64,000 nt of DNA from Gp6-AA40 sp035711805. GTDB lineage: Bacteria > Acidobacteriota > Vicinamibacteria > Vicinamibacterales > UBA2999. How positions within the stretch are numbered: position 1 is the first letter of the stretch; each line of letters starts with the position of its first letter. The notes below the pieces were generated by a model. It was not told the DNA's origin and ran no database searches. It was given only the letters and a program-made list of their open reading frames with translations. This document shows positions 29,221 through 38,700 of this stretch, in pieces. The position numbers and the translations under genes were made by a program. The stretch is from the NCBI GenBank assembly GCA_035711805.1, contig DASTBV010000011.1:94261-158260 (forward strand), in the 5' to 3' direction.

Positions 29221-31484
29221 TAGGCCACTTCCAGCTTCGCGAATTTCGCCCGCAGCGTCTTCTGCCCCACCGAGGCGAATTTCACGATCAGCTTCACATC
29301 GTCGTCGAGCGGCTCGATGCTCATGATCGTGCCGACACCAAACGCGGGATGCCGGACGCGCAGGCCCGGCTTCAGGCCCGACGGAACTGACTGATCTTCG
29401 TCTTCGTAGGCGTAGGCCGGCGAGTCCTCGCGGCTCCGGCCACGGTATCCGCTGCCCTTTCCGTACGACGTGCCACGGAACTGGGAGAAGGACTGCTGCG
29501 GTGTCAGGAATGTCGACGGGACTTCATCGATCAGGGCGGCGGGAATCTCGTCGATGAAGCGCGACGGATCGGTGGACTGGTAGTCGCCAAACACCCGCCG
29601 GCGGGCCGCCGAGGTGAGCACCAGCCGGCGCTGCGCGCGCGTGATCCCGACATAGCAGAGCCGCCGTTCTTCCTCGAGCTCCGCCTCGTCCTCCGCCGAT
29701 CGGGAATGAGGAAACAGGCCCTCCTCGAGGCCGGCGATGACGACCACCGGGAATTCCAGTCCCTTGGCGCTGTGCATGGTCATCATCAGCACGCGCGCGT
29801 CCTTCGAGCCTGCTTCTTCGTCCGCGTCCGAGAGGAGCGACAGCTGATCGACGAAACCGGCGAGCGACGGCTCCGCGGTTCGCGTTTCGTACTCACGCGC
29901 CGCGGAGACGAGCTCCATCAGGTTCTCGATGCGGCTCTCCGCCTCCTCGCTCCGTTCCTCGCGCAGGTCCTGCAGATAGCCGCTGCGATCGAGGACTTTG
30001 CCGAGCGCGATGGAGACCGACTCCTCCGCCGCCATCGCGGTGAGGTTGACCAGCAGATCGCGAAATGCCGTGAGCGAGGCGGAGGCGCGTGGCGGCAGCA
30101 GGCGGCCTTCGAGGGCGTGCACCAGCCTGGCCCACAGAGAGTTGTTGGTAGCGACTGGCTGGAGCCCGGCAAGCAGCGGCGGCAGCTCGACCTCGTCGTC
30201 CAATTCGATCGCGTCGAGCGACTCCATGACTCCCTTGCCGATACCACGAGCAGGGACGTTGATCACGCGCCGCAGGCTGACGTCGTCGTGCGGGTTCAGA
30301 ACCAGGCGGAGGTATGCGAGGGAATCCTTGATCTCCTTCCGCTCGTAGAAGCGGACGCCGCCGATGATCTTGTAGGCGGTTCCCGACCGGCGCAGCGCGT
30401 CTTCGACCGTTCGCGACTGGGCGTTGGTCCGATACAGTACCGCGACCGTATGGTCCGGGTCCTCGTGCAGCGCCGTTCGCGACGTACGGGCAATGAACTC
30501 CGCTTCGTCGATGTCGTCGCCGGCGCGGTAGTAGAGGATTCGCGCGCCGCCCGCGCGCTCGGTGTACAGCCGCTTCTCCTTGCGGTTGCGATTCTGCGAG
30601 ATGACCGCGGACGCCGCGTCCAGGATCACCTGCGTGGAGCGGTAGTTCCGCTCGAGGCGCACGATCATCGCCTCGGGAAAGTCGTGCTCGAAATCGAGGA
30701 TGTTCCGCAGATCCGCGCCGCGCCATTTGTAGATCGACTGATCCGGATCGCCGACGACACACAGGTTCCGGTGTTTGCCGGCCAGCTGCTGGATGAGCAG
30801 GTACTGCGGCCGATTGGTGTCCTGATACTCGTCGACCATCACGAACCGGAACTTGTCCGCATATCGCTCGCGCACGGCCGGAGCCTTGTCGAACAGTTCC
30901 ACGGTCCGCAGCAGCAGATCGTCGAAGTCGAGGGCATTCGCGTCCTTCAGTCGCTGAACGTAGAGCTCGTACAGCTTGCCGATCTGCGCGTCCTTCGGGT
31001 TCCACGAGTTCGCCGTGAACGACTCGGGGCCTTCCATCCTGTTCTTGGCGTGGCTGATCCGCGAGAGCGCGAGGCGCGGCTGCAGCGTGCTGTCGTCCAC
31101 GCCGATGTCGCGCAGCGCCTGCTTCATCAACGTGAGCTGGTCGGTCGAGTCGTAGATCACGAAGTCGCGCGAGAGACCGATATGCGGCGCCTCGCGCCGC
31201 AGGAGCCGGGCGCACAGCGCATGAAACGTGGAGATCCACATGCGCTGGCAGTCGACGCGCAGGAGTGTTTCGACGCGTGTACGCATCTCGCCCGCCGCTT
31301 TGTTCGTGAACGTGACGGCGAGAACACGATCGGGTTCGGCGAACTGTTCGCTGACGAGGTATGCGATGCGGTGCGCGATGACGCGCGTCTTTCCGGATCC
31401 GGCGCCAGCCAGAATCAGCAGCGGGCCTTCCGTCTTGAGGACGGCTTCCTGTTGTTCGGGATTGAGGCTGGAGAGCAGATCCAA
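29220..31484 (-). CDS. UvrD/PcrA-type DNA helicase
   Basis: SF1A 3'-5' helicase for excision and mismatch repair or replication-transcription conflict. The 754 residues show the Q motif LNPEQQEAVL, Walker A AGAGSGKT at about 27-34, DEYQDTN, GDPDQSIYKWRGA, YRSTQVILDAA, TMHSAKGLEFPVV and YVGITRAQRRL. The C-terminus has the PcrA/UvrD Tudor-like RVRHPAFGVGTI that contacts RNA polymerase. The start is TTG at 31484, preceded by AGAGG. Whether it is named pcrA or uvrD cannot be decided here. Confidence 0.95.
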   Translation of the reverse strand: MDLLSSLNPEQQEAVLKTEGPLLILAGAGSGKTRVIAHRIAYLVSEQFAEPDRVLAVTFTNKAAGEMRTRVETLLRVDCQRMWISTFHALCARLLRREAPHIGLSRDFVIYDSTDQLTLMKQALRDIGVDDSTLQPRLALSRISHAKNRMEGPESFTANSWNPKDAQIGKLYELYVQRLKDANALDFDDLLLRTVELFDKAPAVRERYADKFRFVMVDEYQDTNRPQYLLIQQLAGKHRNLCVVGDPDQSIYKWRGADLRNILDFEHDFPEAMIVRLERNYRSTQVILDAASAVISQNRNRKEKRLYTERAGGARILYYRAGDDIDEAEFIARTSRTALHEDPDHTVAVLYRTNAQSRTVEDALRRSGTAYKIIGGVRFYERKEIKDSLAYLRLVLNPHDDVSLRRVINVPARGIGKGVMESLDAIELDDEVELPPLLAGLQPVATNNSLWARLVHALEGRLLPPRASASLTAFRDLLVNLTAMAAEESVSIALGKVLDRSGYLQDLREERSEEAESRIENLMELVSAAREYETRTAEPSLAGFVDQLSLLSDADEEAGSKDARVLMMTMHSAKGLEFPVVVIAGLEEGLFPHSRSAEDEAELEEERRLCYVGITRAQRRLVLTSAARRRVFGDYQSTDPSRFIDEIPAALIDEVPSTFLTPQQSFSQFRGTSYGKGSGYRGRSREDSPAYAYEDEDQSVPSGLKPGLRVRHPAFGVGTIMSIEPLDDDVKLIVKFASVGQKTLRAKFAKLEVA

Positions 31485-31510
31485 GCCTCTATTCTAGCGT
31501 CGTCCTCCGG

Positions 31511-31574
31511 TCCGCCTGAAGGCGGACACTACGCACGCGGCGGACACTACGCACGCGGCGGACACTACGAACGT
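31511..31574. repeat. Palindrome plus three 18-base tandem units
   Basis: A perfect palindrome TCCGCC-TGAA-GGCGGA (31511-31526) runs into three head-to-tail 18-base units starting GGCGGACACTAC at 31521, 31539 and 31557; the first two are identical and the third differs at two positions. The element fills the glmS-uvrD gap. A related element sits at 56594-56645. No spacers, so it is not a CRISPR array. Confidence 0.8.
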
Positions 31575-31579
31575 CGGGC

Positions 31580-33424
31580 CTATTCCACGGTGACCGACTT
31601 GGCGAGGTTGCGTGGCTGATCGACGTCGCAACCGCGCCTGACGGCGATGTGATACGCGAGCAGCTGCAGCGGAATCGTCATGACACCCGGTGTCAGCATC
31701 GCCTCGGTGCGCGGCATCGCCAGAAGGACGTCGTGCTGCGGGTCGAGGATCGCCGCCATGCGAGCGTCCCCTTCGCTGGTAATCGCGATCACCGAACCGC
31801 CGCGCGCCTTCGCCTCCTGGACGTTGCCGACCATTTTTTCGAAGACGTGGTCGTCGGGCGCGATCGCCACCACCGGCATCCTCTCGTCGATGAGCGCGAT
31901 CGGTCCGTGCTTCATTTCCCCGGCCGGGTAGCCCTCGGCGTGAATGTAGGAAATCTCCTTCAGCTTGAGCGCGCCTTCGAGCGCGATGGGGTAGTTGATT
32001 CCGCGCCCGAGAAACAGGAAGTCGGTACGGTTATAGAACTTCTCCGCGATCCGTTCGGTGGCCGCCGAGGCCTTGATCGCCTGCTCGAGGATTTGCGGCA
32101 ACTGGAGAAGCTTCTCGATGTGGGTGCGCACCTCCGACGTCGAGAGCGTCCCGCGGACCTGGGCCATGTGGAGGGCCAGGAGCTGCAGCGCGACAAGCTG
32201 CGAGGTGAACGCCTTGGTCGATGCCACGCCAATCTCCGGACCGGCATGTGTATAGACGGTGCCGTCGGCCTCGCGCGTGGCCATGCTGCCGACGACGTTG
32301 CAGATGGCGATGCTGCTGGCGCCTTTGCGTTTGCTCTCGCGCAGCGCCGCCAGCGTGTCGGCGGTCTCCCCCGACTGTGTGATGACGATTGCCAGCTCGT
32401 TGTCCGACACGATTGGATCGCGGTAGCGGTACTCGGAGCCGTAATCGACCTCGACGGGCACGTGCGCCAGTGCCTCAATGAGGTACTTGCCGACCAGGCC
32501 GGCATGCCACGACGTGCCGCAGGCGATCACCGTGACCTTCTGCAGGGAGCGGAATTTCTCGTCCGGGATGTTCAGGTCGGCGAGGAAGATCCGTCCCCTG
32601 TCGAGCGAGACGCGGCCGAGGATGGTGTCGCGCGCGGCGGACGGCTGCTCATAGATCTCCTTGAGCATGAAGTGCTTGTGGCCGCCCTTCTCCGCCGCAA
32701 TCGGATCCCACATCACGCGCTGCGTTGTCTTCGAGACCGCGCGCCCGTCGTAATCGGTGAAGTCGACGCCGGAGCGGGTAATGACGGCCATCTCCTCGTC
32801 GCCGAGGAACACGACATCGCGCGTGTGGCTCAGAATGGCGGGGATGTCGGAGGCGACGAAGAATTCGTCCTTGCCCAGGCCGACGACAATCGGCGGCCCG
32901 TTGCGGACGGCAACGATCTTTTCGGGATCCTCGGCGGACACCAGGACCAGCGCGAACATGCCGCGCATCAGCTTCAGCGCACGCCGCACGGCGTTCTCGA
33001 GGCCATCCGCCTTCATCTCGCGTTCGACGAGATGGGCGACGATCTCGGTGTCGGTTTCGGTCTTGAAGTCATGTCCCTGGCGCTGCAGCTCCGCCTTCAG
33101 CTCCAGGTAGTTCTCGATGATCCCGTTGTGAACGACGACGATGCGTCCGGTGCAGTCGCGGTGCGGATGGGCGTTCTCTTCCGTCGGCCGTCCGTGCGTG
33201 GCCCATCGCGTGTGACCCACACCGTACAGCCCGTCGACCGGTTCGGTCTTGATCGTCTGCTCCAGGTTCGAGAGCTTCCCGGCGGATCGTCGAAGCTCGA
33301 TTCCATGTTCACCGACCAGCGCCACGCCCGCGGAGTCGTAGCCGCGGTACTCCATGCGCCGCAGGCCGTCCAGCAGCACAGGCACGACTGGTTTCGAACC
33401 GATGTAGCCGATGATCCCGCACAT
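31580..33424 (-). CDS. glmS: Glutamine-fructose-6-phosphate aminotransferase
   Basis: First enzyme of UDP-GlcNAc synthesis, making glucosamine 6-phosphate from fructose 6-phosphate and glutamine. The 614 residues start MCGIIGYIG, exposing Cys2 as the amidotransferase nucleophile, followed by GHTRWATHG and NGIIENY. Two SIS domains follow with CGTSWHAG, ITQSGETADT and the C-terminal NLAKSVTVE. It lies 17 bases after glmU, which acts two steps later in the same pathway. Confidence 0.97.
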   Translation of the reverse strand: MCGIIGYIGSKPVVPVLLDGLRRMEYRGYDSAGVALVGEHGIELRRSAGKLSNLEQTIKTEPVDGLYGVGHTRWATHGRPTEENAHPHRDCTGRIVVVHNGIIENYLELKAELQRQGHDFKTETDTEIVAHLVEREMKADGLENAVRRALKLMRGMFALVLVSAEDPEKIVAVRNGPPIVVGLGKDEFFVASDIPAILSHTRDVVFLGDEEMAVITRSGVDFTDYDGRAVSKTTQRVMWDPIAAEKGGHKHFMLKEIYEQPSAARDTILGRVSLDRGRIFLADLNIPDEKFRSLQKVTVIACGTSWHAGLVGKYLIEALAHVPVEVDYGSEYRYRDPIVSDNELAIVITQSGETADTLAALRESKRKGASSIAICNVVGSMATREADGTVYTHAGPEIGVASTKAFTSQLVALQLLALHMAQVRGTLSTSEVRTHIEKLLQLPQILEQAIKASAATERIAEKFYNRTDFLFLGRGINYPIALEGALKLKEISYIHAEGYPAGEMKHGPIALIDERMPVVAIAPDDHVFEKMVGNVQEAKARGGSVIAITSEGDARMAAILDPQHDVLLAMPRTEAMLTPGVMTIPLQLLAYHIAVRRGCDVDQPRNLAKSVTVE

Positions 33425-33441
33425 AACCGATCTCTCCCCCG

Positions 33442-34842
33442 TTACTCTTTCGCCGTGGTGCCCCGTTTGCGTGCGACCCAGCCCTCGATGTTTCGCTGCT
33501 TGCCGGCGCTGACGGCGAGGGCGCCAGACGGCACGTCTTCCCGCACGGTCGTGCCGGTTCCCACGTAAGCGCCCCGCCCGACGGTGACAGGCGCGATGAG
33601 CTGCGTGTCGCTGCCGATGAATGCGCCGTCTTCGATGGACGTCTGGTGTTTCGTCCGGCCGTCGTAGTTGCAGATGATCGTGCCCGCACCGATATTGACG
33701 TTCGCGCCGATGGTGGCGTCACCGAGGTACGCGAGGTGATTGGCTTTCGACCCGGCTCCGAGCGTCGTTTTCTTCAATTCCACGAAATTCCCGACGCGGG
33801 CCTTTTCTCCGACAACCGATTCGGGCCGCAGATGAGCAAACGGTCCAACCGCCGCGCCTTCTGCAACACTCGAACCAACGATCAGGCAGAAACTGTTCAC
33901 GGAGACGTGCGCGCCGATCGTCGAATCCACGATCCGCACGTGCGCCTGGATTTCACAGGCTGGGCCAATCCGGGTCTGTCCTTCGATCACCACCCCCGGA
34001 TGAATGACCGTGTCGGGGCCGATTTCCACGCCGGCATCGATATAGGTCGTCGCCGGATCGACGAGCGTGACTCCAGCGGCCATCAGTTCTTCGTTCTTGT
34101 TCTGTCTCACGATTCTGCTCACTTCCGCGAGTTCCGTGCGGCTGTTGATGCCGCGGATTTCATCCGGGTTGTCGACCATCAGGGTCTCGACCGCCAGTTT
34201 GCGGCGCCGGTAGATGGCCACCAAATCCGTCAGGTAATACTCCCCTTGCGCGTTCTGTGAGGCGATGCCGCGCAGCGCCTCGAACAGCCCGTCGAGGTCG
34301 AACGCGTAGATCCCGCCGTTTATTTCGCGAATCCGACGTTGACTCGGCGAGGCATCCCGCTCCTCGACGATCCGGACGATCCGGCCCTTCGACCTCACAA
34401 CCCGGCCATAGCCGTAGGGCCGCTCGACTGTGGCCGTGACGACAGTGGCTGCGGCTCCGGCGCCACGGTGGGTTGCCACGAGCCGTTGCAGCGTGGCGGG
34501 CCGGAGCAGCGGGACGTCGCCGGAAAGCAGCACAACCGTCCCCGAGAGGCCCCGCAGGACGGGTTCCGTCTGCTGGAGCGCGTGCGCGGTTCCCAGTTGG
34601 GGCTCCTGAACGACCATCTGGACGTTCTCGCGGCCGTGGAGATGGTTCCTGATGTGATCGGCCTTATGACCAACCACGACGGTTACGCTAGACGGCGAGA
34701 GGGTCTCCGCCGCGTCCAGAACATGGTCGATCATCGCCCACCCGGAGAGCTTGTGGAGCACCTTGGGTAGACTTGACTTCATGCGCGTGCCTTGGCCGGC
34801 CGCCAAGACCACGACGTGAGCGGCAGATTTTGGGTGATTCAC
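33442..34842 (-). CDS. glmU: Bifunctional GlcNAc-1-P uridyltransferase / GlcN-1-P acetyltransferase
   Basis: Makes UDP-GlcNAc for peptidoglycan and lipopolysaccharide. The 466 residues comprise the pyrophosphorylase domain with VLAAGQGTRMKSSLPKVLH at about 12-30 and the left-handed beta-helix acetyltransferase domain of hexapeptide repeats (e.g. IGPDTVIHPGVVIEG, NVNIGAGTIICNYDG). It starts with GTG at 34842, overlapping the rsmI stop by 4 bases. The order rsmI-glmU-glmS is read leftward. Confidence 0.97.
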   Translation of the reverse strand: MNHPKSAAHVVVLAAGQGTRMKSSLPKVLHKLSGWAMIDHVLDAAETLSPSSVTVVVGHKADHIRNHLHGRENVQMVVQEPQLGTAHALQQTEPVLRGLSGTVVLLSGDVPLLRPATLQRLVATHRGAGAAATVVTATVERPYGYGRVVRSKGRIVRIVEERDASPSQRRIREINGGIYAFDLDGLFEALRGIASQNAQGEYYLTDLVAIYRRRKLAVETLMVDNPDEIRGINSRTELAEVSRIVRQNKNEELMAAGVTLVDPATTYIDAGVEIGPDTVIHPGVVIEGQTRIGPACEIQAHVRIVDSTIGAHVSVNSFCLIVGSSVAEGAAVGPFAHLRPESVVGEKARVGNFVELKKTTLGAGSKANHLAYLGDATIGANVNIGAGTIICNYDGRTKHQTSIEDGAFIGSDTQLIAPVTVGRGAYVGTGTTVREDVPSGALAVSAGKQRNIEGWVARKRGTTAKE

Positions 34843-35681
34843 CTAGGTTTGACCCGTTCAATGGCTGCGTATACATCCCTAGAAGGCAAACCCAGACGTT
34901 TGGCTGTAGCCGACACCGCCTCGCGACGCGTTATGCTGCCAGATTCTGTTATTAGACCAAATTCTCTGGCAATGGCCTCGTCACCCTGGTGTGTGGCGGC
35001 GACAGGCATATTGGTTAAAGGACCAATAACGATCGTAAACTCCCCTTTCGGAGCGGATTGCAGCTGGGTGGCTACCTCGGATGCAGTGCCGCGCAAGAAC
35101 TGCTGGTGCACCTTTGTCAGTTCCCGCGCGACACAAATGGGTCTAAAGCCAGAAAACATCCCGAGCGCCTGCAAAGTGTTAGCGATCCGGTGCGGGGCCT
35201 CGAAGAACGTCACCGTATTAGGAATCTCGCAAGCAGCTTTAAACCAATCACTTCTGGCTTTTGACCGTTGTGGAGGAAACCCGAGTATCGTTAATGGCAT
35301 CAAGGCGAACCCGGAGGCGACCGCTGCGGCCAATGGCGCGCTCACCCCTGGTATCGGATCGACGGTGACCCCGGCTTCAATGCAGGCCTGCACCAGCTCT
35401 GTCCCGGGATCGGAAATGCCGGGCGTTCCAGCGTCCGTGACCAGCGCAACCGACTCTCCGCGCTGAAGGCGCACGAGCAGCTGCGGCAGCCGTGTCCGCG
35501 TATTGTGCTCGTGAAAACTGACCGTCGGTGTCGAGATCGCGTGGCGCGCCAGAAGCCGGGCCGTACGGCGCGTATCCTCGGCCGCAATCACCTGCACCTC
35601 GCGCAGGACGCGCAGCGCGCGCAGCGTGATGTCCTCCAGATTGCCAATTGGCGTTGCGACGACGAAGAGAGTGCCCGGCAT
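34839..35681 (-). CDS. rsmI: 16S rRNA (cytidine1402-2'-O)-methyltransferase RsmI
   Basis: Tetrapyrrole-methylase-fold enzyme that methylates C1402 of 16S rRNA. From ATG 35681 it is 280 residues beginning MPGTLFVVATPIGNLEDITL, with AEDTRRTARLL, VTDAGTPGISDPG and the FFEAPHRI motif. An upstream in-frame start at 35774 has no family similarity. The last two-thirds of the gene by position (about 34843-35330) is near 50% GC by hand count in several 60-base lines, far below its 5' part and its neighbours, suggesting a mosaic gene. Protein motifs stay intact across the change. Confidence 0.95.
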   Translation of the reverse strand: MPGTLFVVATPIGNLEDITLRALRVLREVQVIAAEDTRRTARLLARHAISTPTVSFHEHNTRTRLPQLLVRLQRGESVALVTDAGTPGISDPGTELVQACIEAGVTVDPIPGVSAPLAAAVASGFALMPLTILGFPPQRSKARSDWFKAACEIPNTVTFFEAPHRIANTLQALGMFSGFRPICVARELTKVHQQFLRGTASEVATQLQSAPKGEFTIVIGPLTNMPVAATHQGDEAIAREFGLITESGSITRREAVSATAKRLGLPSRDVYAAIERVKPR

Positions 35682-35786
35682 GTCGGGTCGGACGCCCGCG
35701 CAGGCGTGTCTCGAGCGGGTGGTTATTGTACCATCGGGAGATGCGCGCTCACGGACGGACGAGACCGAGCGCAACTATGACCGGGC

Positions 35787-37445
35787 ATGTACCCATCGGA
35801 GCCTTTTCCGCACTTCGTCGACGATTACCTCGCCTACCTGTATGAGGTGCTTCCCACCCAGGCCAGTCTGGATGGAGTCCATTTACACGATGATCTGCTG
35901 GAGGACTTGAGCCGCCCGGCCATCGACGCCAACGTCCGCGCGCTGTCGGGATTCAGCCGCCGGCTCAATCAGATCGATTCGTCGCTGCTCTCGCCGGTCC
36001 AGCAGGTCGAGCACCGGATCGTCGGTGCGAACATCGAATCGCGGATGTACGAGCTCGAGGCAATCCGGACGTGGGACCGGAATCCGCAGGTCTACTCGGA
36101 CGCACTGGGGATGAGCCTGGCCGGGCAGGCGCTGTTTGCGTACTCGCCGGAGGCGGAGCGGGCACGCCGGGTTGTGTCCAAGCTTCGTCAGGCGCCACGC
36201 CTGGTCCAGGCAGCCCGGGAAAACATCAAGGAGACGCCCGGCATCTTCGTCAAGGTGGGACTCGAAGCGTGGCGCGGCGCGCTGAAGTTCATCGAAAGCG
36301 ATCTGCCGCGGGCGTTTTCAACGCTCGACGATCTGCACATCCTCGGAGATCTCGCGGATACATCGACCGAAGCGGCTGCTGCGATTTCGTCCTATATCGA
36401 CTATCTGGAGAACGACCTGGCCCCCCGCGCCAAGGCCTCGTTCAGGCTCGGTCGCGAGCGCTTCGAGCAAAAACTGAAAACCGAGGAAGGCATCACTCTG
36501 TCGGCCGATCGGCTGCTGACGATCGCCCTGCGCGAGCTTCACGAAGTGCAGGAGGAGTTCCGCCGCGTGGCCAGCCGGCTCGATGGCGGTGATCCGATCG
36601 AGGTCTGGCGCAGGGCGAAGGACGATCATCCGGCGCCCGGCACGCTGGTAGCCGTAGCGCAGTCGCACCTGCAGGAGCTCGAAGCCTTCCTCCAGCGGCA
36701 GGCCATCGTGACCGTACCGGCGGGGGAGCCGGTAGTTGTCGCGCCCACGCCCGAGTTCTTCCGCTGGGCCTTTGCGAGCATGTGGACGCCGGGTCCGTTC
36801 GAGACGAAGCCGAGCCGTGCCTATTACTACCTGACGGACATCGATCGAAGCTGGCCGCCGGACCGCCAGAAGGAGCACCTGCGCGACTTCAACCTGCCGG
36901 CGCTGTGGAGCATCTCCATCCACGAGGTCTACCCGGGCCACTTCCTGCAGGCGCAGCATTCGCGGCAGGTCGAGTCGAAAGTACGCCGGTCAACCCTGCT
37001 CGCCTCGAACGCCTTCGTCGAGGGCTGGGCGCATTACTGCGAGCAGATGATGATGGAGGCGGGCTTCCGCCGCGGCGATGCCACGCTGCGGCTCGGCCAA
37101 CTCGCCGAAGCCTTGATCCGCCTGGCGCGATTCGTCGTCGGCATCCGCCTTCACTGCGAGGATCTGTCGGTGGAGCAGGGAATGCGGTTCTTCAGGGACG
37201 AAGCCTTTCTCGAGGAGGCCACTGCCCGCCGCGAAGCCGAGCGCGGCACCTTCGACCCGGGCTATATCGTGTATTCGCTTGGCAAGCTGATGATGCTGAA
37301 GTTGCGCCACGACTATCAGGAACAGCTCGACGGCAAGTTTTCGCTGCGCACGTTTCACGACACGGTGCTTGCGCAGGGGACGGCCCCGCTGTGGGCGCAT
37401 CGGCGCCTGCTGTTGAACGACGCCACCGACGCGACGTTGGAGTAG
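35787..37445 (+). CDS. DUF885 family protein, putative zinc peptidase
   Basis: 552 residues of the DUF885 family, whose members look like zinc metallopeptidases. The diagnostic motif is IHEVYPGHFLQ (HEVYPGH at about residue 378-384), with a downstream FVEGWAHYCEQMMMEAG that probably supplies the third ligand and has the helical pattern of the family. No signal peptide is visible, so it is probably cytoplasmic. The substrate is unknown. It is divergent from rsmI across 105 bases and is followed after 2 bases by the FmdB-like gene. Confidence 0.85.
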   Translation: MYPSEPFPHFVDDYLAYLYEVLPTQASLDGVHLHDDLLEDLSRPAIDANVRALSGFSRRLNQIDSSLLSPVQQVEHRIVGANIESRMYELEAIRTWDRNPQVYSDALGMSLAGQALFAYSPEAERARRVVSKLRQAPRLVQAARENIKETPGIFVKVGLEAWRGALKFIESDLPRAFSTLDDLHILGDLADTSTEAAAAISSYIDYLENDLAPRAKASFRLGRERFEQKLKTEEGITLSADRLLTIALRELHEVQEEFRRVASRLDGGDPIEVWRRAKDDHPAPGTLVAVAQSHLQELEAFLQRQAIVTVPAGEPVVVAPTPEFFRWAFASMWTPGPFETKPSRAYYYLTDIDRSWPPDRQKEHLRDFNLPALWSISIHEVYPGHFLQAQHSRQVESKVRRSTLLASNAFVEGWAHYCEQMMMEAGFRRGDATLRLGQLAEALIRLARFVVGIRLHCEDLSVEQGMRFFRDEAFLEEATARREAERGTFDPGYIVYSLGKLMMLKLRHDYQEQLDGKFSLRTFHDTVLAQGTAPLWAHRRLLLNDATDATLE

Positions 37446-37447
37446 CG

Positions 37448-37771
37448 ATGCCGCTGTACGAGTACGAGTGCGACGCCTGCGGCGGCCGCTTCGAAGTGAT
37501 TCAGAAGTTCTCCGAAACGACCGACACGTGCCGGCGCTGCGGCAAGGGGCCGGTTCGGCGGCTGATGTCGTCGCCGGCCATTCAGTTCAAGGGCAGCGGC
37601 TGGTACATCACCGACTACGCGCAGAAGGGCAAGTCCGGCGGCGAATCGTCCTCCGGCTCCGATGCGCCGGCGGAAAAGAAACCCGATTCCACCACAGCTG
37701 ACACGTCGACAAAGTCGGACGCCGCCGCGACGTCATCGACGTCTTCGTCAACGACGCCATCGAAAGATTAG
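37448..37771 (+). CDS. FmdB-type zinc-ribbon protein
   Basis: 107 residues. The N-terminal 40 residues are the FmdB/CxxC regulatory-protein zinc ribbon: MPLYEYECDACGGRFEVIQK with a second pair CRRCGK, then RRLMSSPAIQFKGSGWYITDY. The remaining half is a low-complexity Ser/Thr/Ala/Lys tail of no recognisable fold. The function of such proteins is not established. It starts 2 bases after the DUF885 gene and its stop overlaps the convergent galU stop by 4 bases. Confidence 0.88.
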   Translation: MPLYEYECDACGGRFEVIQKFSETTDTCRRCGKGPVRRLMSSPAIQFKGSGWYITDYAQKGKSGGESSSGSDAPAEKKPDSTTADTSTKSDAAATSSTSSSTTPSKD

Positions 37772-38676
37772 AGCACGGGCGTTTTCAGGTCGTGGACGCG
37801 CTCGAGGTATTCGCGGAATGGGCCGGCGAGCTCCGGACGTTTCAACGCGAAATAGACAACCGCCTTCAGGAAGCCGAGCTTGTTGCCCGTGTCGTGCCGG
37901 ACGCCGTTGATCTCGACAGCGTAAATCGGCCGCTTCTTCAGCAGTTGACGAAGGCCGTTCGTCAATTGGATCTCGCCCGTGCGATCTGCCGAGATCGATT
38001 CGAGCTCTGCAAAGATATCCGGCGTGAGCACATAACGGCCGATGATTGCCAGATTCGACGGCGCCTCGTCGACGCGGGGCTTCTCGACCATGTCGGTGAT
38101 TCGATGTACGCCGTGGCCGAGATCCGCCGTATCGTCGACGGCGACGATGCCGTAGCTGGGGACGTCCTCGCGGGCGACGCGTTCAACCGCAATCACCGGT
38201 CCCTGCAGCCGCTCGTACACGTCGATCATCTGGCGGAGCGCCGGCGGCGTTGCGTCCATCACGTCGTCACCGAGGATCACCGCGAACGGCTCGTCGCCGA
38301 CGAGCGGTTTCGTAACCAGCACGGCATGCCCAAGGCCCAGCGGCTCGCCCTGCCGGACGTACGAGACCTGGATGAGCGACGTGATCTGGCGGATTTCCTC
38401 GAGCTGCGACTTCTTGCCGCGCTGCTCCAGGAAGCTCTCGAGCTCCACGTTCACGTCGAAGTGATCCTCGATCGCGTTCTTGCCCCTGCCGGTGACGATG
38501 ACGATGTTGCTGACGCCGGATTGAACGGCTTCTTCGACACCGTACTGGATGACCGGTTTGTCGACGAGAACCAGCATCTCCTTCGGCTGCGCCTTCGTCG
38601 CCGGAAGGAATCTCGTCCCGAGCCCGGCGGCGGGGAACACCGCCTTCCGCACAGGAGGCACGCTCATGATCGGCAT
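37768..38676 (-). CDS. galU: UTP-glucose-1-phosphate uridylyltransferase
   Basis: Makes UDP-glucose for envelope polysaccharides and galactose metabolism. The 302 residues have the nucleotide-binding AVFPAAGLGTRFLPATKAQPKEM at about 12-34 (given here as its key part GLGTRFLP), the DKPVIQYGVEEA segment, and AVILGDDV. ATG 38676 is used; ATG at 38667 (MSVPPVRK) is equally plausible. It is divergent from serS with a 24-base gap and convergent with the FmdB-like gene. Confidence 0.95.
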   Translation of the reverse strand: MPIMSVPPVRKAVFPAAGLGTRFLPATKAQPKEMLVLVDKPVIQYGVEEAVQSGVSNIVIVTGRGKNAIEDHFDVNVELESFLEQRGKKSQLEEIRQITSLIQVSYVRQGEPLGLGHAVLVTKPLVGDEPFAVILGDDVMDATPPALRQMIDVYERLQGPVIAVERVAREDVPSYGIVAVDDTADLGHGVHRITDMVEKPRVDEAPSNLAIIGRYVLTPDIFAELESISADRTGEIQLTNGLRQLLKKRPIYAVEINGVRHDTGNKLGFLKAVVYFALKRPELAGPFREYLERVHDLKTPVL

Positions 38677-38700
38677 GGTATCTCAAGCTAAACTTGCTTC

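Noticed and set aside
31521..31574. CRISPR-like array from repeated 18-mers
   Set aside because: Units are contiguous with no spacers, only three copies, and no cas genes nearby.
31649..33568. 639-codon frame antisense to glmS
   Set aside because: Shadow of glmS; no motifs.
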